From NCBI GenBank assembly GCA_015487335.1, contig WFPZ01000214.1, positions 1-9,159 on the forward strand: DNA of 9,159 nt. The letters run 5' to 3'. Origin of the DNA: Paracoccaceae bacterium (GTDB taxonomy: Bacteria > Pseudomonadota > Alphaproteobacteria > Rhodobacterales > Rhodobacteraceae). The notes beneath the pieces were generated by a model that was not told the DNA's origin, ran no database searches, and saw only the letters and a list, made by a program, of their open reading frames with translations. Positions 1 through 6,543 of the stretch are shown one piece after another (positions within the stretch are counted from its first letter, which is position 1; every line of letters starts with the position of its first letter). The translations under genes and the position numbers were made by a program.

Positions 1-2
1 CG

Positions 3-146
3 CTGGCCTGCCGCGCCCGCAACCTGATCGAACGTGCCTTCTGCTCCCTCAAGGACTTCCGGCGCGTCGCCACACGATATGACAAGCTGGCAAGAAACTC
101 TCTCTCCGCCGTCGCCCTCGCCGCAACAATCCTGTGGTGGACTTGA
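3..146 (+). CDS. IS5-family transposase, C-terminal fragment (cut by window edge)
   Basis: Open to the left edge of the window; only the last 47 codons before TGA (144-146) are visible. The fragment contains the motif R-N-L-I-E followed six residues later by K (about fragment residues 7-18). This fits the R(x3)E(x6)K signature around the third catalytic acid of the DDE domain in IS4/IS5 transposases. The following FRRVATRYDKLARN stretch and hydrophobic tail ending in WWT are typical of the IS5-family C-terminus. The enzyme cuts and joins the ends of its own element. The visible part has no internal stop, but whether the rest is intact cannot be known from this window. The gene ends a few bases before the likely element boundary, as is usual for compact insertion sequences. 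Confidence 0.85.
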   Translation: MACRARNLIERAFCSLKDFRRVATRYDKLARNSLSAVALAATILWWT

Positions 147-164
147 TCGAGTCTCGACCCTAGG
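147..164. mobile_element. Probable right end of the IS5-family element
   Basis: Directly after the transposase stop lie the palindrome TCGAGTCTCGA (147-157) and then CCTAGG (159-164). IS5-family elements usually carry a short terminal inverted repeat just behind the transposase stop and duplicate a short target with a TA core. The TA in CCTAGG fits that pattern. The left end of the element is outside the window, so neither the inverted-repeat match nor the target duplication can be verified, and the exact boundary is a guess within this interval. Confidence 0.45.
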
Positions 165-200
165 CCAATGTCCTTGGGTTCGCATCATTGACAGATTGCC

Positions 201-222
201 ACCGGATCGCCTGCGATCCGGT
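201..222. repeat. Perfect 9-bp inverted repeat (hairpin)
   Basis: ACCGGATCG (201-209) and CGATCCGGT (214-222) are exact reverse complements around a 4-nt loop. There is no T-run on either side, so it is not a classical rho-independent terminator. It sits in the 147-395 spacer between the insertion-sequence end and the 3' end of sdaA. Confidence 0.6.
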
Positions 223-351
223 TCGCGCCCGGCCCCGCCCCCAAGGGCGGGCGCGAGTTGATCCTGCGGTTTCAGCGGCTTGCAAGGCTTGCGGACAGGG
301 CAGCCGTCGGGCAGATTTCGGTGCGCCCACCCCCGGGGCCGGGCGCGAACC
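220..351. repeat. 18-bp perfect inverted repeat pair with 96-bp spacer
   Basis: GGTTCGCGCCCGGCCCCG at 220-237 is repeated as its exact reverse complement at 334-351. The left arm overlaps a tight hairpin (CCCGCCC at 234-240, loop CCAA, GGGCGGG at 245-251). The right arm overlaps another (GCGCCC at 323-328 and GGGCGC at 341-346, with CCCCGGGG between). The region can therefore fold either as two local hairpins or as one long-range stem. No gene is visible in the 147-395 spacer. An 18-bp exact match is well beyond chance for 250 bases, though high GC inflates the odds somewhat. Possible natures are a dispersed palindromic repeat or miniature element, or 3'-end structure for sdaA transcripts. 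Confidence 0.6.
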
Positions 352-377
352 TGTCTTTCCGGCACGAATTTGACGAA

Positions 378-395
378 GCGCATTTCATGCTGCGC
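378..395 (-). terminator. Weak hairpin directly after the sdaA stop
   Basis: Read on the minus strand, the base after the sdaA stop begins GCGCA, then an 8-nt loop, then TGCGC. The stem is only 5 bp and is followed by TTCGTC rather than a clean T-run. It may assist transcript end formation, possibly together with the larger GC-rich repeats at 220-351, but it is a poor stand-alone terminator. Confidence 0.2.
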
Positions 396-1769
396 CTAGC
401 AGTTGGGCACGTTCACGGCCAGCCCGCCGATCGAGGTTTCCTTGTACTTGGTGCTCATGTCGGCGCCGGTCTGGCGCATGGTCTCGATGACCGCATCCAG
501 CGGCACCAGATGGGTGCCGTCGCCGCGCAGCGCCAGCGAGGCGGCGGCCACCGCCTTCACGGCCCCCAGCCCGTTGCGCTCGATGCAGGGCACCTGCACC
601 AGCCCCTTCACCGGGTCGCAGGTCAGCCCGAGGTGGTGCTCCAGCGCGATCTCGGCGGCGTTTTCCACCTGTTCGGGGCTGCCGCCCAGCACCGCCGCCA
701 GCCCCGCCGCAGCCATCGCCGAGGCCGAGCCCACCTCGGCCTGGCAGCCCGCCTCGGCCCCCGAGATCGAGGCGTTGTGCCTGACCAGCCCGCCGATCGC
801 GGCGGCGGTCAGCAGGAATTCCCCGACCCGCGAGGGGGCCGCGCCCGGCACGTGGTCCAGCCAGTAGCGGATGGTGGCCGGGATCACCCCGGCGGCGCCG
901 TTGGTGGGGGCGGTCACCACCTGCCCGCCGGCGGCGTTTTCCTCGCTCACGGCCATGGCGTAGAGGCCGATCCAGTCGTTGATGGTATGCGGGGCGGAAA
1001 GGTTGGCGCCGCGCTCGGCCTCCAGCGCCTCGCGGATCGCCCCGGCCCGGCGGGGCACCTTCAGCCCGCCCGGCAGGGTGCCGCTGGCCGCCATGCCGCG
1101 CTCGATGCAGCCGTTCATGACCTCCCAGATGCGCGCCAGCCCCCGCTCCAGCGTGGCTGCGTCGAGGCGCGAAAGCTCGTTGGCGCGCTTGAGCCCGGCG
1201 ATGGTCAGCCCCGATGCGCGGCACATCTCCAGCATCTCGGAGGCGCAGTGGAAGGGCCAGGGCACGGGAGGGCCGTCGTCGGTATCCTTGCCGGCGGCCA
1301 GTTCGGCCTCGGTGAGCACGAAGCCGCCGCCCACGGAATAATAGGTTTCCTTCCGTATCATGTCGCCCTGGGCGTCGGTGGCCATCAGGACCATCCCGTT
1401 GGCATGGCCGGGCAGGGGCGGGCCGTAATCGAAGAGGATGTCGCGGGCCGGATCGAAGGACAGCGGGCCGAGGCCCTCGGGCGCAACCTGCCGGCTGGCG
1501 CGGATCCGCTCCAGCGCGGCTTCGGCGCTTTCGTGGTCGTAGCGCTCGGGGGTGAAGCCGGCCAGCCCGAGGATCACCGCCCGGTCGGTGGCATGACCCA
1601 CCCCGGTAAACGCCAGCGAGCCGTGCAGCGAGGCGCGCAGCCCATGCGCCCGGAACGGCGAGGCGCGCAGCAGCTCGAGAAAGCGCCCGGCCGCCACCAT
1701 CGGCCCCATGGTGTGCGAGGAGGACGGCCCCACCCCCACCTTGAACATCTCGAAGACCGAAAGAAACAT
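396..1769 (-). CDS. sdaA: L-serine dehydratase (L-serine ammonia-lyase), iron-sulfur type
   Basis: Converts L-serine to pyruvate and ammonia in the cytoplasm with a 4Fe-4S cluster instead of PLP. The product is 457 aa, the usual length of the fused single-chain form (E. coli SdaA about 454). The start at 1769 gives MFLSVFEMFKVGVGPSSSHT, matching the family N-terminus; frame extension further upstream has no family sequence. The beta domain is about residues 3-160, with the SSSHTMGP motif at 16-23. The alpha domain is about 190-455, with APTNGAAGVIPA near 287-298. The likely cluster ligands are C342 (AGCQAEVGSA), C384 (TCDPVKG) and C395 (PCIERNG). The protein ends exactly in cysteine, C457; in the Legionella enzyme the C-terminal cysteine folds back onto the cluster. 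The upstream Shine-Dalgarno is weak (GGATAGGG, very close to ATG). It is transcribed divergently from rpiA. No dedicated regulator is visible. Confidence 0.96.
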   Translation of the reverse strand: MFLSVFEMFKVGVGPSSSHTMGPMVAAGRFLELLRASPFRAHGLRASLHGSLAFTGVGHATDRAVILGLAGFTPERYDHESAEAALERIRASRQVAPEGLGPLSFDPARDILFDYGPPLPGHANGMVLMATDAQGDMIRKETYYSVGGGFVLTEAELAAGKDTDDGPPVPWPFHCASEMLEMCRASGLTIAGLKRANELSRLDAATLERGLARIWEVMNGCIERGMAASGTLPGGLKVPRRAGAIREALEAERGANLSAPHTINDWIGLYAMAVSEENAAGGQVVTAPTNGAAGVIPATIRYWLDHVPGAAPSRVGEFLLTAAAIGGLVRHNASISGAEAGCQAEVGSASAMAAAGLAAVLGGSPEQVENAAEIALEHHLGLTCDPVKGLVQVPCIERNGLGAVKAVAAASLALRGDGTHLVPLDAVIETMRQTGADMSTKYKETSIGGLAVNVPNC

Positions 1770-1945
1770 TGCCCTATCCGTGCGTTGCCGACCAGCAGAT
1801 CCTTGCGTCGGTAGCAGAAGCGCCGCCCGACCGGAAGCGACACTTGCCCGCCCGATCGCGCCTGCCGCGGGGAACGGGCGTTTTCCCCCTCGCGCCGCGC
1901 GGACATCTTTTCTATAAGGCGGCGAAACCACGGAGAAGATGCCCC
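1770..1945. promoter_or_regulatory. Divergent sdaA/rpiA promoter region, with candidate rpiA -10
   Basis: This 176-bp spacer must hold the promoters for sdaA (leftward) and rpiA (rightward). For rpiA the best -10 candidate is TATAAG at 1913-1918, in a locally AT-rich patch (CATCTTTTCTATAAGG) 27 bp before the start codon. No convincing TTG-type -35 box lies at 16-18 bp spacing, so an activator or a relaxed -35 would be needed. The rpiA ribosome binding site is GGAG at 1932-1935. I see no clear sdaA promoter on the minus strand and no strong operator palindrome. Confidence 0.4.
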
Positions 1946-2734
1946 ATGCCCGACATCCTTTCGCCCATGGACACGGCCAAGTTCGTCGCTGCCCGGCGGG
2001 CGGCCGATTTCGTCGAGAGCGGCATGAAGGTGGGCCTGGGCACCGGCTCCACCGCCGCGTGGCTGGTGAAATGCCTGGGCGAGATGGTGCGCGAGGGGGG
2101 GCTGAAGATCCGCGCCGTGCCCACGTCCACGCGCACCGCCGCGCTGGCCCGCGAGGAGGGGATCGAGGTGATCACCCTGGCCGAGGCGGGATGGCTGGAC
2201 CTCACCATCGACGGGGCCGACGAGTTCGACCCCGATCTCAACCTGATCAAGGGCGGCGGCGGGGCGCTGCTGCAGGAAAAGATCGTTGCCACCGCCTCGG
2301 ACCGGATGGTGGTGATCGCCGACGCCTCCAAGAGCGTCGAGGCGCTGGGCGCCTTCCCCTTGCCGATCGAGGTGATCCCCTTCGGCTGGCCGACCACCAG
2401 CGCGCTGGTGGAGGAGACGCTGTGTTCGATGGACGTCCTCGGCCAGAAGGTGGTGCTGCGGATGAATGGCGGCGAGCCCTACGTGACCGACGAGGGCAAT
2501 CACATTCTCGACCTGCACCTGCAGCGCATCGGGAACCCCCGCCAGCTGGCGCTGGTGCTCAACCAGATCCCCGGGGTGGTGGAAAACGGCCTGTTCATCG
2601 ACATCGCCGATGCGGTGGTGATCGGCCACGGCGACGGCCGGGTGGAGATGCACGACATCAGCACCGGCGCCTCCGAGGAAGGCCGGGTGGAGCTTGCCGA
2701 AAGCGAAAACATCTTTCGCGATCTGAAGGAATGA
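1946..2734 (+). CDS. rpiA: Ribose-5-phosphate isomerase A
   Basis: Interconverts ribose 5-phosphate and ribulose 5-phosphate in the non-oxidative pentose phosphate pathway. The product is 262 aa. Diagnostic motifs are the phosphate-binding loop GLGTGST (30-36), TSTRTA (60-65), DGADEFD (89-95), KGGGGALLQEK (102-112) and FPLPIEVIP (137-145). By offset from the E. coli enzyme (D81, D84, K94, E103), the catalytic or substrate residues map to D89, D92, K102 and E111, and all are present. The C-terminus runs about 25 residues past the end of the E. coli protein, which I recall as normal for Rhodobacteraceae. ATG at 1946 is preferred because GGAG at 1932-1935 lies 10 nt upstream; an internal ATG at 1967 is possible but would drop conserved-length sequence. 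The ATG at 1939 is in another frame. It is 24 bp upstream of gor on the same strand, so co-transcription is likely. Confidence 0.96.
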   Translation: MPDILSPMDTAKFVAARRAADFVESGMKVGLGTGSTAAWLVKCLGEMVREGGLKIRAVPTSTRTAALAREEGIEVITLAEAGWLDLTIDGADEFDPDLNLIKGGGGALLQEKIVATASDRMVVIADASKSVEALGAFPLPIEVIPFGWPTTSALVEETLCSMDVLGQKVVLRMNGGEPYVTDEGNHILDLHLQRIGNPRQLALVLNQIPGVVENGLFIDIADAVVIGHGDGRVEMHDISTGASEEGRVELAESENIFRDLKE

Positions 2735-2758
2735 GACGGAAAACCGGAAAGGGAGCCG

Positions 2759-4114
2759 ATGAGCTTCGACTATGACCTGTTCGTGATTGGCGGCGGTTCG
2801 GGCGGGGTGCGCGCCGGGCGGCTGGCGGCGGAAGCCGGGGCGCGGGTGGCGCTGGCCGAGGAATACCGCATGGGTGGCACCTGCGTGATCCGCGGCTGCG
2901 TTCCCAAGAAGCTGATGGTCTTCGCCTCGGGCTATGCCTCGGCGATGCGCGAGGCGCAGGCCTATGGCTGGGACGTGCGGATGGGGCGCTTCGACTGGCC
3001 CTCCTTCCGCAAGCGCCTGCATGCCGAACTGGACCGGCTGGAGGGCATCTACCGCACCAACCTGGGCCGGGCGGGGGCCGAGATCTTCGAACAGCGCGCG
3101 GTGCTCACCGGGCCCAATTCGGTGCAGCTGGCGGATGGGCGGACCTTCACCGCCCGTTACATCCTGGTGGCCACCGGAGGCCAGCCCTACGTGCCCGAGG
3201 TGCCCGGAAAAGAGCTGGTCTGGACCTCCAACGAGGTTTTCCTGATGGAGGAGCTGCCGAAGCGGGCGCTGATCGTGGGAGGCGGCTACATTGCCTGCGA
3301 ATTTTCCTGCATTTTCAACTGTTTCGGGGTCGAGACTACGCAATATTACCGGGGTGCGCAGATCCTGCGCGGCTTCGACGACGAATCGCGCGGCCATGTC
3401 GCCGAGCTGATAAAGGGCCGCGGCATCGACCTGCATGTGGGCACCGACATCGAGCGGCTGGAGAGGCGCGACGGCGGGATCTGGGTCAAGGCCACCGACG
3501 GGCGCGAGGCCACCTTCGATGCGGTGATCTATGCCACCGGCCGCAAGCCCAACACCGAGGGGCTGGGCCTGGAGAAGGCGGGCGTGGAGCTGGGCCGCTG
3601 GAAGGAAATCGTGGTGGACGAGTATTCGCGCACCAACGTGCCCTCGATCTACGCGGTGGGCGACGTGACCAACCGGGTTAATCTCACCCCGGTGGCCATC
3701 CGCGAGGGCGCGGCCTTCGTGGAGACCGTCTTCAAGGACAATCCGACGAAGGTGGAGCGCGATCTCGTGCCCTCGGCGGTGTTCACCCAGCCCGAGTATG
3801 GCTCCATCGGCATGACCGAGGAAGAGGCCCGCGACGAGCGCCCGATCGAGGTGTATTGCGCCGCCTTCCGGCCGATGCAGAATTCCTTCATCGACAAGGA
3901 CGAGCGGGTGCTGTTCAAGCTCATCGTCTGCACCGAGACGCGCAGGATTCTCGGCTGCCACATCATCGCGCCCAATGCGGGCGAGCTGATCCAGATGGTG
4001 GCGGTTGCCATCCGCATGGGCGCGACCAAGGAAGATTTCGACCGTACGATCGCGGTTCACCCGACCATGTCGGAAGAAATCGTGCTAATGAAAACGCCTA
4101 CGAGAACGGCTTGA
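2759..4114 (+). CDS. gor: Glutathione-disulfide reductase (NADPH, FAD)
   Basis: Reduces glutathione disulfide to 2 GSH with NADPH in the cytoplasm. The product is 451 aa, the normal family length. FAD-binding motif GGGSGG is at 11-16. The redox-active disulfide is C42/C47 within GGTCVIRGCVPKK. The NADPH Rossmann motif is GGGYIACE (174-181), followed by R198 and R204 (YYRGAQILRGFD), the arginine pair that reads the NADPH 2'-phosphate in E. coli Gor. The second FAD contact is YAVGDVTNRVNLTP (298-311). The C-terminal dimer interface carries HPTMSEE with catalytic H434 and E439. ATG at 2759 has AGGGAG/GGAAAG just upstream, and the gene follows rpiA after 24 bp. Odd point: C180, C184 and C188 are spaced i, i+4, i+8 on one helix, in an AT-rich patch (see findings). 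Lipoamide dehydrogenase and mercuric reductase are excluded by the arginine pair and the HPT..EE end with no extra domains. Confidence 0.95.
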   Translation: MSFDYDLFVIGGGSGGVRAGRLAAEAGARVALAEEYRMGGTCVIRGCVPKKLMVFASGYASAMREAQAYGWDVRMGRFDWPSFRKRLHAELDRLEGIYRTNLGRAGAEIFEQRAVLTGPNSVQLADGRTFTARYILVATGGQPYVPEVPGKELVWTSNEVFLMEELPKRALIVGGGYIACEFSCIFNCFGVETTQYYRGAQILRGFDDESRGHVAELIKGRGIDLHVGTDIERLERRDGGIWVKATDGREATFDAVIYATGRKPNTEGLGLEKAGVELGRWKEIVVDEYSRTNVPSIYAVGDVTNRVNLTPVAIREGAAFVETVFKDNPTKVERDLVPSAVFTQPEYGSIGMTEEEARDERPIEVYCAAFRPMQNSFIDKDERVLFKLIVCTETRRILGCHIIAPNAGELIQMVAVAIRMGATKEDFDRTIAVHPTMSEEIVLMKTPTRTA

Positions 4115-4173
4115 TTTCCAGGCCGCAGTGCACAGTTAGAGACAAGGTCCGACCAAGAGAGGAAAAACCCGAT

Positions 4174-5331
4174 ATGGCCAGTGACAACGGCGGCCCCTGG
4201 GGCGGCGGCAACCGCGGCAGAGGCGGCGGTGACAACCGCGGCGGCGACAGGCGGCCGGGCGAACCCCCGATTCCCCCCGAAATCGACCAGATCGTGAAGA
4301 AGGGTCAGGAGCAGCTGCGCGTCCTGATGGGCGGGCGCGGCGGCCACGGTGGCCGTGGCGGAAGCGGCGGAAGCGGTGGCGGCGGCCCCGCCCTGACCAA
4401 GGGCACGATCGGGCTTGGCGTTCTCGGCGCCCTGGTCCTGTGGGTGATCGCCTCGCTCTACACGGTTCAGCCGGAAGAGCAGGGCGTGGAGCTGTTTCTG
4501 GGCAAGTTCTACCGGGTTACCGACAACGGCCTGCAGTTCGCCCCCTGGCCTCTGGTCAAGGCCGAAGTGATCCCGGTGACCACCGAGCGCACCGTGAACA
4601 TCGGCGTGGCGGCGAATGCGCGCAGCCAGTCCGGGCTGATGCTGACCACCGACGAGAACATCGTCGACATCGACTTCCAGGTGGTGTGGAACATCAACGA
4701 TCCGGCAAAGTTCCTGTTCAACCTGCGCGACCCGGAATCCACGATCCGCGCGGTCGCCGAATCGGCCATGCGCGAGATCATCGCCGCCTCCGAACTGGCG
4801 CCGATCCTCAACCGTGACCGCGGCATCATCGCCGACCGGGCGCATGAGCTGATCCAGTCGACGCTCGACAGCTATGATTCGGGCATGAACGTGGTGCGGG
4901 TGAACCTCGACAAGGCCGACCCGCCGCGCGAGGTGATCGATGCCTTCCGCGACGTGCAGGCCGCGGCGCAGGAACGCGACCGGCTGCAACGCCAGGCCGA
5001 CGCCTATGCCAACACGGTTCTGGCCGGCGCCCGCGGCGAGGCGGCCCAGATCCTCGAGGAGGCCGAGGCCTACCGTGCCCGTGTCATCAACGAGGCGGAG
5101 GGTGAGGCCAGCCGCTTCCTCGCCGTGCTGAGAGAATACAAGGATGCGCCGGCGGTGACCCGCAAGCGCCTGTATCTGGAGACCATGGAGCAGATCTTCG
5201 GGCGGATCGACAAGGTGATCATAGAGCAGCAGGGCGCGGGGCAGGGCGTGGTTCCCTATCTGCCGCTCAACGAGCTGCGCCGTCCGGCCGCGGCCGCGAC
5301 CACGGCCGAAACCGCAGGGGAGAACAACTGA
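4174..5331 (+). CDS. hflK: HflK, SPFH-domain subunit of the HflKC membrane complex
   Basis: With HflC it forms the large inner-membrane SPFH assembly that encloses and modulates the FtsH (HflB) protease. The product is 385 aa. Residues 1-73 are cytoplasmic and very Gly/Arg-rich, with GGRGGHGGRGGSGGSGGGG at 53-71. One membrane segment follows at about 75-97 (LTKGTIGLGVLGALVLWVIASLYTV). The SPFH/band 7 domain is about 98-265, opening with the family motif VQPEEQGVELFLGKF. A charged, Ala/Glu/Arg-rich helical region (about 265-330) is probably coiled coil. The end is Ala/Thr-rich. ATG at 4174 is supported by AGGA at 4160-4163; the frame stays open upstream into gor but without family sequence. 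It begins 59 bp after gor with no terminator visible, so read-through from rpiA-gor is plausible. The stop overlaps the hflC start by one base. Confidence 0.95.
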   Translation: MASDNGGPWGGGNRGRGGGDNRGGDRRPGEPPIPPEIDQIVKKGQEQLRVLMGGRGGHGGRGGSGGSGGGGPALTKGTIGLGVLGALVLWVIASLYTVQPEEQGVELFLGKFYRVTDNGLQFAPWPLVKAEVIPVTTERTVNIGVAANARSQSGLMLTTDENIVDIDFQVVWNINDPAKFLFNLRDPESTIRAVAESAMREIIAASELAPILNRDRGIIADRAHELIQSTLDSYDSGMNVVRVNLDKADPPREVIDAFRDVQAAAQERDRLQRQADAYANTVLAGARGEAAQILEEAEAYRARVINEAEGEASRFLAVLREYKDAPAVTRKRLYLETMEQIFGRIDKVIIEQQGAGQGVVPYLPLNELRRPAAAATTAETAGENN

Positions 5332-6209
5332 TGCGCAAGTCAACGATGATCATTCCGGCGCTGGTGGTTGTCATCGCGGCGCTTCTTTCCTCGGTCTTCG
5401 TGGTGGATGAACGCGAGAAGGCTCTGGTGCTGCAGTTCGGCCAGATCAAGGCCGTGAAGACGGAGCCGGGACTGTCCTTCAAGATACCGCTGATCCAGGA
5501 GGTGGTGCGTTACGACGCGCGCATCCTCTCGCTCGACACCCAGGAAATCGAGGTCACCCCGGCCGACGACCGCCGGCTGGTGGTCGATGCCTTCGCGCGC
5601 TACCGGATCAACGACGTGGTCCAGTTTCGCCAGGCGGTGGGCGTGGGCGGAATCCCGGCCGCGGAATCGCGGCTCGACGCAATCCTGAAGGCCCAGGTGC
5701 GCGAGGTCCTGGGCTCCGACCAGGTGACATCCGACACCATCCTGTCGGCTGACCGGGCGGTGCTCATGACCCGCATCCGCGACCAGGCCCGCGAGCTGGC
5801 GCTGCCGCTCGGGGTCGAGGTGGTGGACGTGCGCCTCAAGCAGACCAACCTGCCGGCCCAGAACCTCGAGGCCACCTTCTCGCGGATGCGCGCCGAGCGC
5901 GAACGCGAGGCCGCCGACGAGATCGCCCGAGGCAAGGAAGCCGCGCAGCGGGTCCGCGCCCAGGCCGACCGCACGGTGGTGGAGCTGGTCTCGGAGGCCA
6001 GGAAATCGGCCGAGATCATCCGCGGTGAAGCCGATGCCGAGCGCAACCGGATCTTCGCCGAGGCCTTCGGGCAGGATCGCGAGTTCTTCGAGTTCTACCG
6101 CTCGCTGGCCGCCTATGATCGCTCCTTCGGGGCGGACAACACCACGCTGGTGATCCCCCCCGACAGCGAGTTCTTCGATTACTTCTCGACCATCGCGCCG
6201 GAGAGATGA
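5331..6209 (+). CDS. hflC: HflC, SPFH-domain partner of HflK
   Basis: The product is 292 aa, the usual HflC length. A single N-terminal membrane anchor spans about residues 5-25 (MIIPALVVVIAALLSSVFVV) with almost no cytoplasmic tail. The SPFH/band 7 domain follows, starting at VDEREKALVLQFGQIKAV and including ARYRINDVVQFRQAVG (about 89-104). A long charged helix follows (about 178-245, rich in Glu, Arg and Ala), then EFFEFYRSLAAYDRSF and the family-typical end PPDSEFFDYFSTI. The ATG overlaps the hflK stop as TGATG, and AGGGGAG at 5316-5322 provides a ribosome site 8 nt upstream, so the two subunits are translationally coupled, as expected for a 1:1 complex. Its own stop overlaps the next start as ATGA. 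Confidence 0.96.
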   Translation: MRKSTMIIPALVVVIAALLSSVFVVDEREKALVLQFGQIKAVKTEPGLSFKIPLIQEVVRYDARILSLDTQEIEVTPADDRRLVVDAFARYRINDVVQFRQAVGVGGIPAAESRLDAILKAQVREVLGSDQVTSDTILSADRAVLMTRIRDQARELALPLGVEVVDVRLKQTNLPAQNLEATFSRMRAEREREAADEIARGKEAAQRVRAQADRTVVELVSEARKSAEIIRGEADAERNRIFAEAFGQDREFFEFYRSLAAYDRSFGADNTTLVIPPDSEFFDYFSTIAPER

Positions 6210-6400
6210 GCACCATCCTTCTGGCCATCGGGCTGGTGCTGTGCGTCGAGGGGCTGGTGTTCGCACTGGCCCCTTCGCGTCTGGAGGACCTGCTCGAGGT
6301 GCTGCGCCGCCTGCCGCTGGACACCCGGCGCAACATCGGGCTGGGGGCGCTGGCGCTGGGGGTGCTGCTGGTCTGGCTTTCGCGCGGCATGACGGGTTAG
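6206..6400 (+). CDS. Small two-helix membrane protein, DUF2065 (YjeT-like)
   Basis: The product is 64 aa with two hydrophobic segments, about residues 3-21 (TILLAIGLVLCVEGLVFAL) and 44-59 (IGLGALALGVLLVWLS). They are joined by a charged loop containing ALAPSRLEDLLEVLRRLPLDTRRNIG. The glycine/glutamate-bearing first helix and the LP..TRR-G loop fit the DUF2065 family, whose E. coli member YjeT is also encoded next to hflC. Its start overlaps the hflC stop by 4 bp (ATGA), so it is probably translated from the same mRNA by coupling. The function is unknown. Location and coupling suggest an inner-membrane protein linked to the HflKC complex, but that is inference. Homology and frame are clear despite the short length. 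Confidence 0.88.
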   Translation: MSTILLAIGLVLCVEGLVFALAPSRLEDLLEVLRRLPLDTRRNIGLGALALGVLLVWLSRGMTG

Positions 6401-6543
6401 ACTGGGGCGGAAACCGTCAGGGTTTCACAACCGCTTGATATGGCCGGCCGCAGCTTTGTGGCCGTGGTGCCGGCGCCTATCTAGGAGGCAAGTTCAATCT
6501 CGCTGACCGGCCGCAGGGCCGGACATCTCAAAGGAGGAATTCA
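6401..6543 (+). promoter_or_regulatory. degP leader/promoter spacer with hairpins and strong SD
   Basis: This 143-bp spacer has three visible elements. First, a weak hairpin GAAACC/GGTTTC (6410-6426, 5-nt loop) lies just after the DUF2065 stop. Second, the 10-mer CCGGCCGCAG occurs at 6444-6453 and again at 6507-6516. Third, a hairpin CCGGCC-GCAG-GGCCGG (6507-6522) sits 8-9 nt before an excellent Shine-Dalgarno AAAGGAGGA (6530-6538), 5 nt from the GTG start. TTTGTG (6455-6460) and CTATCT (6477-6482), 16 bp apart, could be a poor promoter. No confident sigma-E or sigma-32 site is seen. degP could have its own promoter here or be read from hflKC. Confidence 0.35.

Noticed and set aside
188..193. 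TTGACA as a -35 box in the 147-395 spacer
   Set aside because: No -10-like hexamer at 16-18 bp spacing and no rightward gene to serve.
258..1814. Long open frame on the plus strand opposite sdaA
   Set aside because: It is the antisense of a clearly conserved enzyme; its Gly/His/Arg-rich sequence is what GC3-biased codons give on the opposite strand.
1574..4060. 828-codon open frame on the minus strand across rpiA and gor
   Set aside because: It covers two well-conserved plus-strand genes and has low-complexity His/Gly/Arg composition without any domain; a codon-bias artefact.
4189..4390. GGC-rich imperfect repeats as a tandem repeat or CRISPR-like array
   Set aside because: They are in-frame glycine codons of HflK with no regular repeat unit or spacers.
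4057..5343. 428-codon minus-strand frame opposite hflK
   Set aside because: No recognisable domain or ribosome site; it mirrors hflK codons.
6434..6482. CTTGA (6434-6438) with CCTATCT (6476-6482) as a heat-shock sigma promoter for degP
   Set aside because: The spacing of 37 bp is far too long for one promoter.
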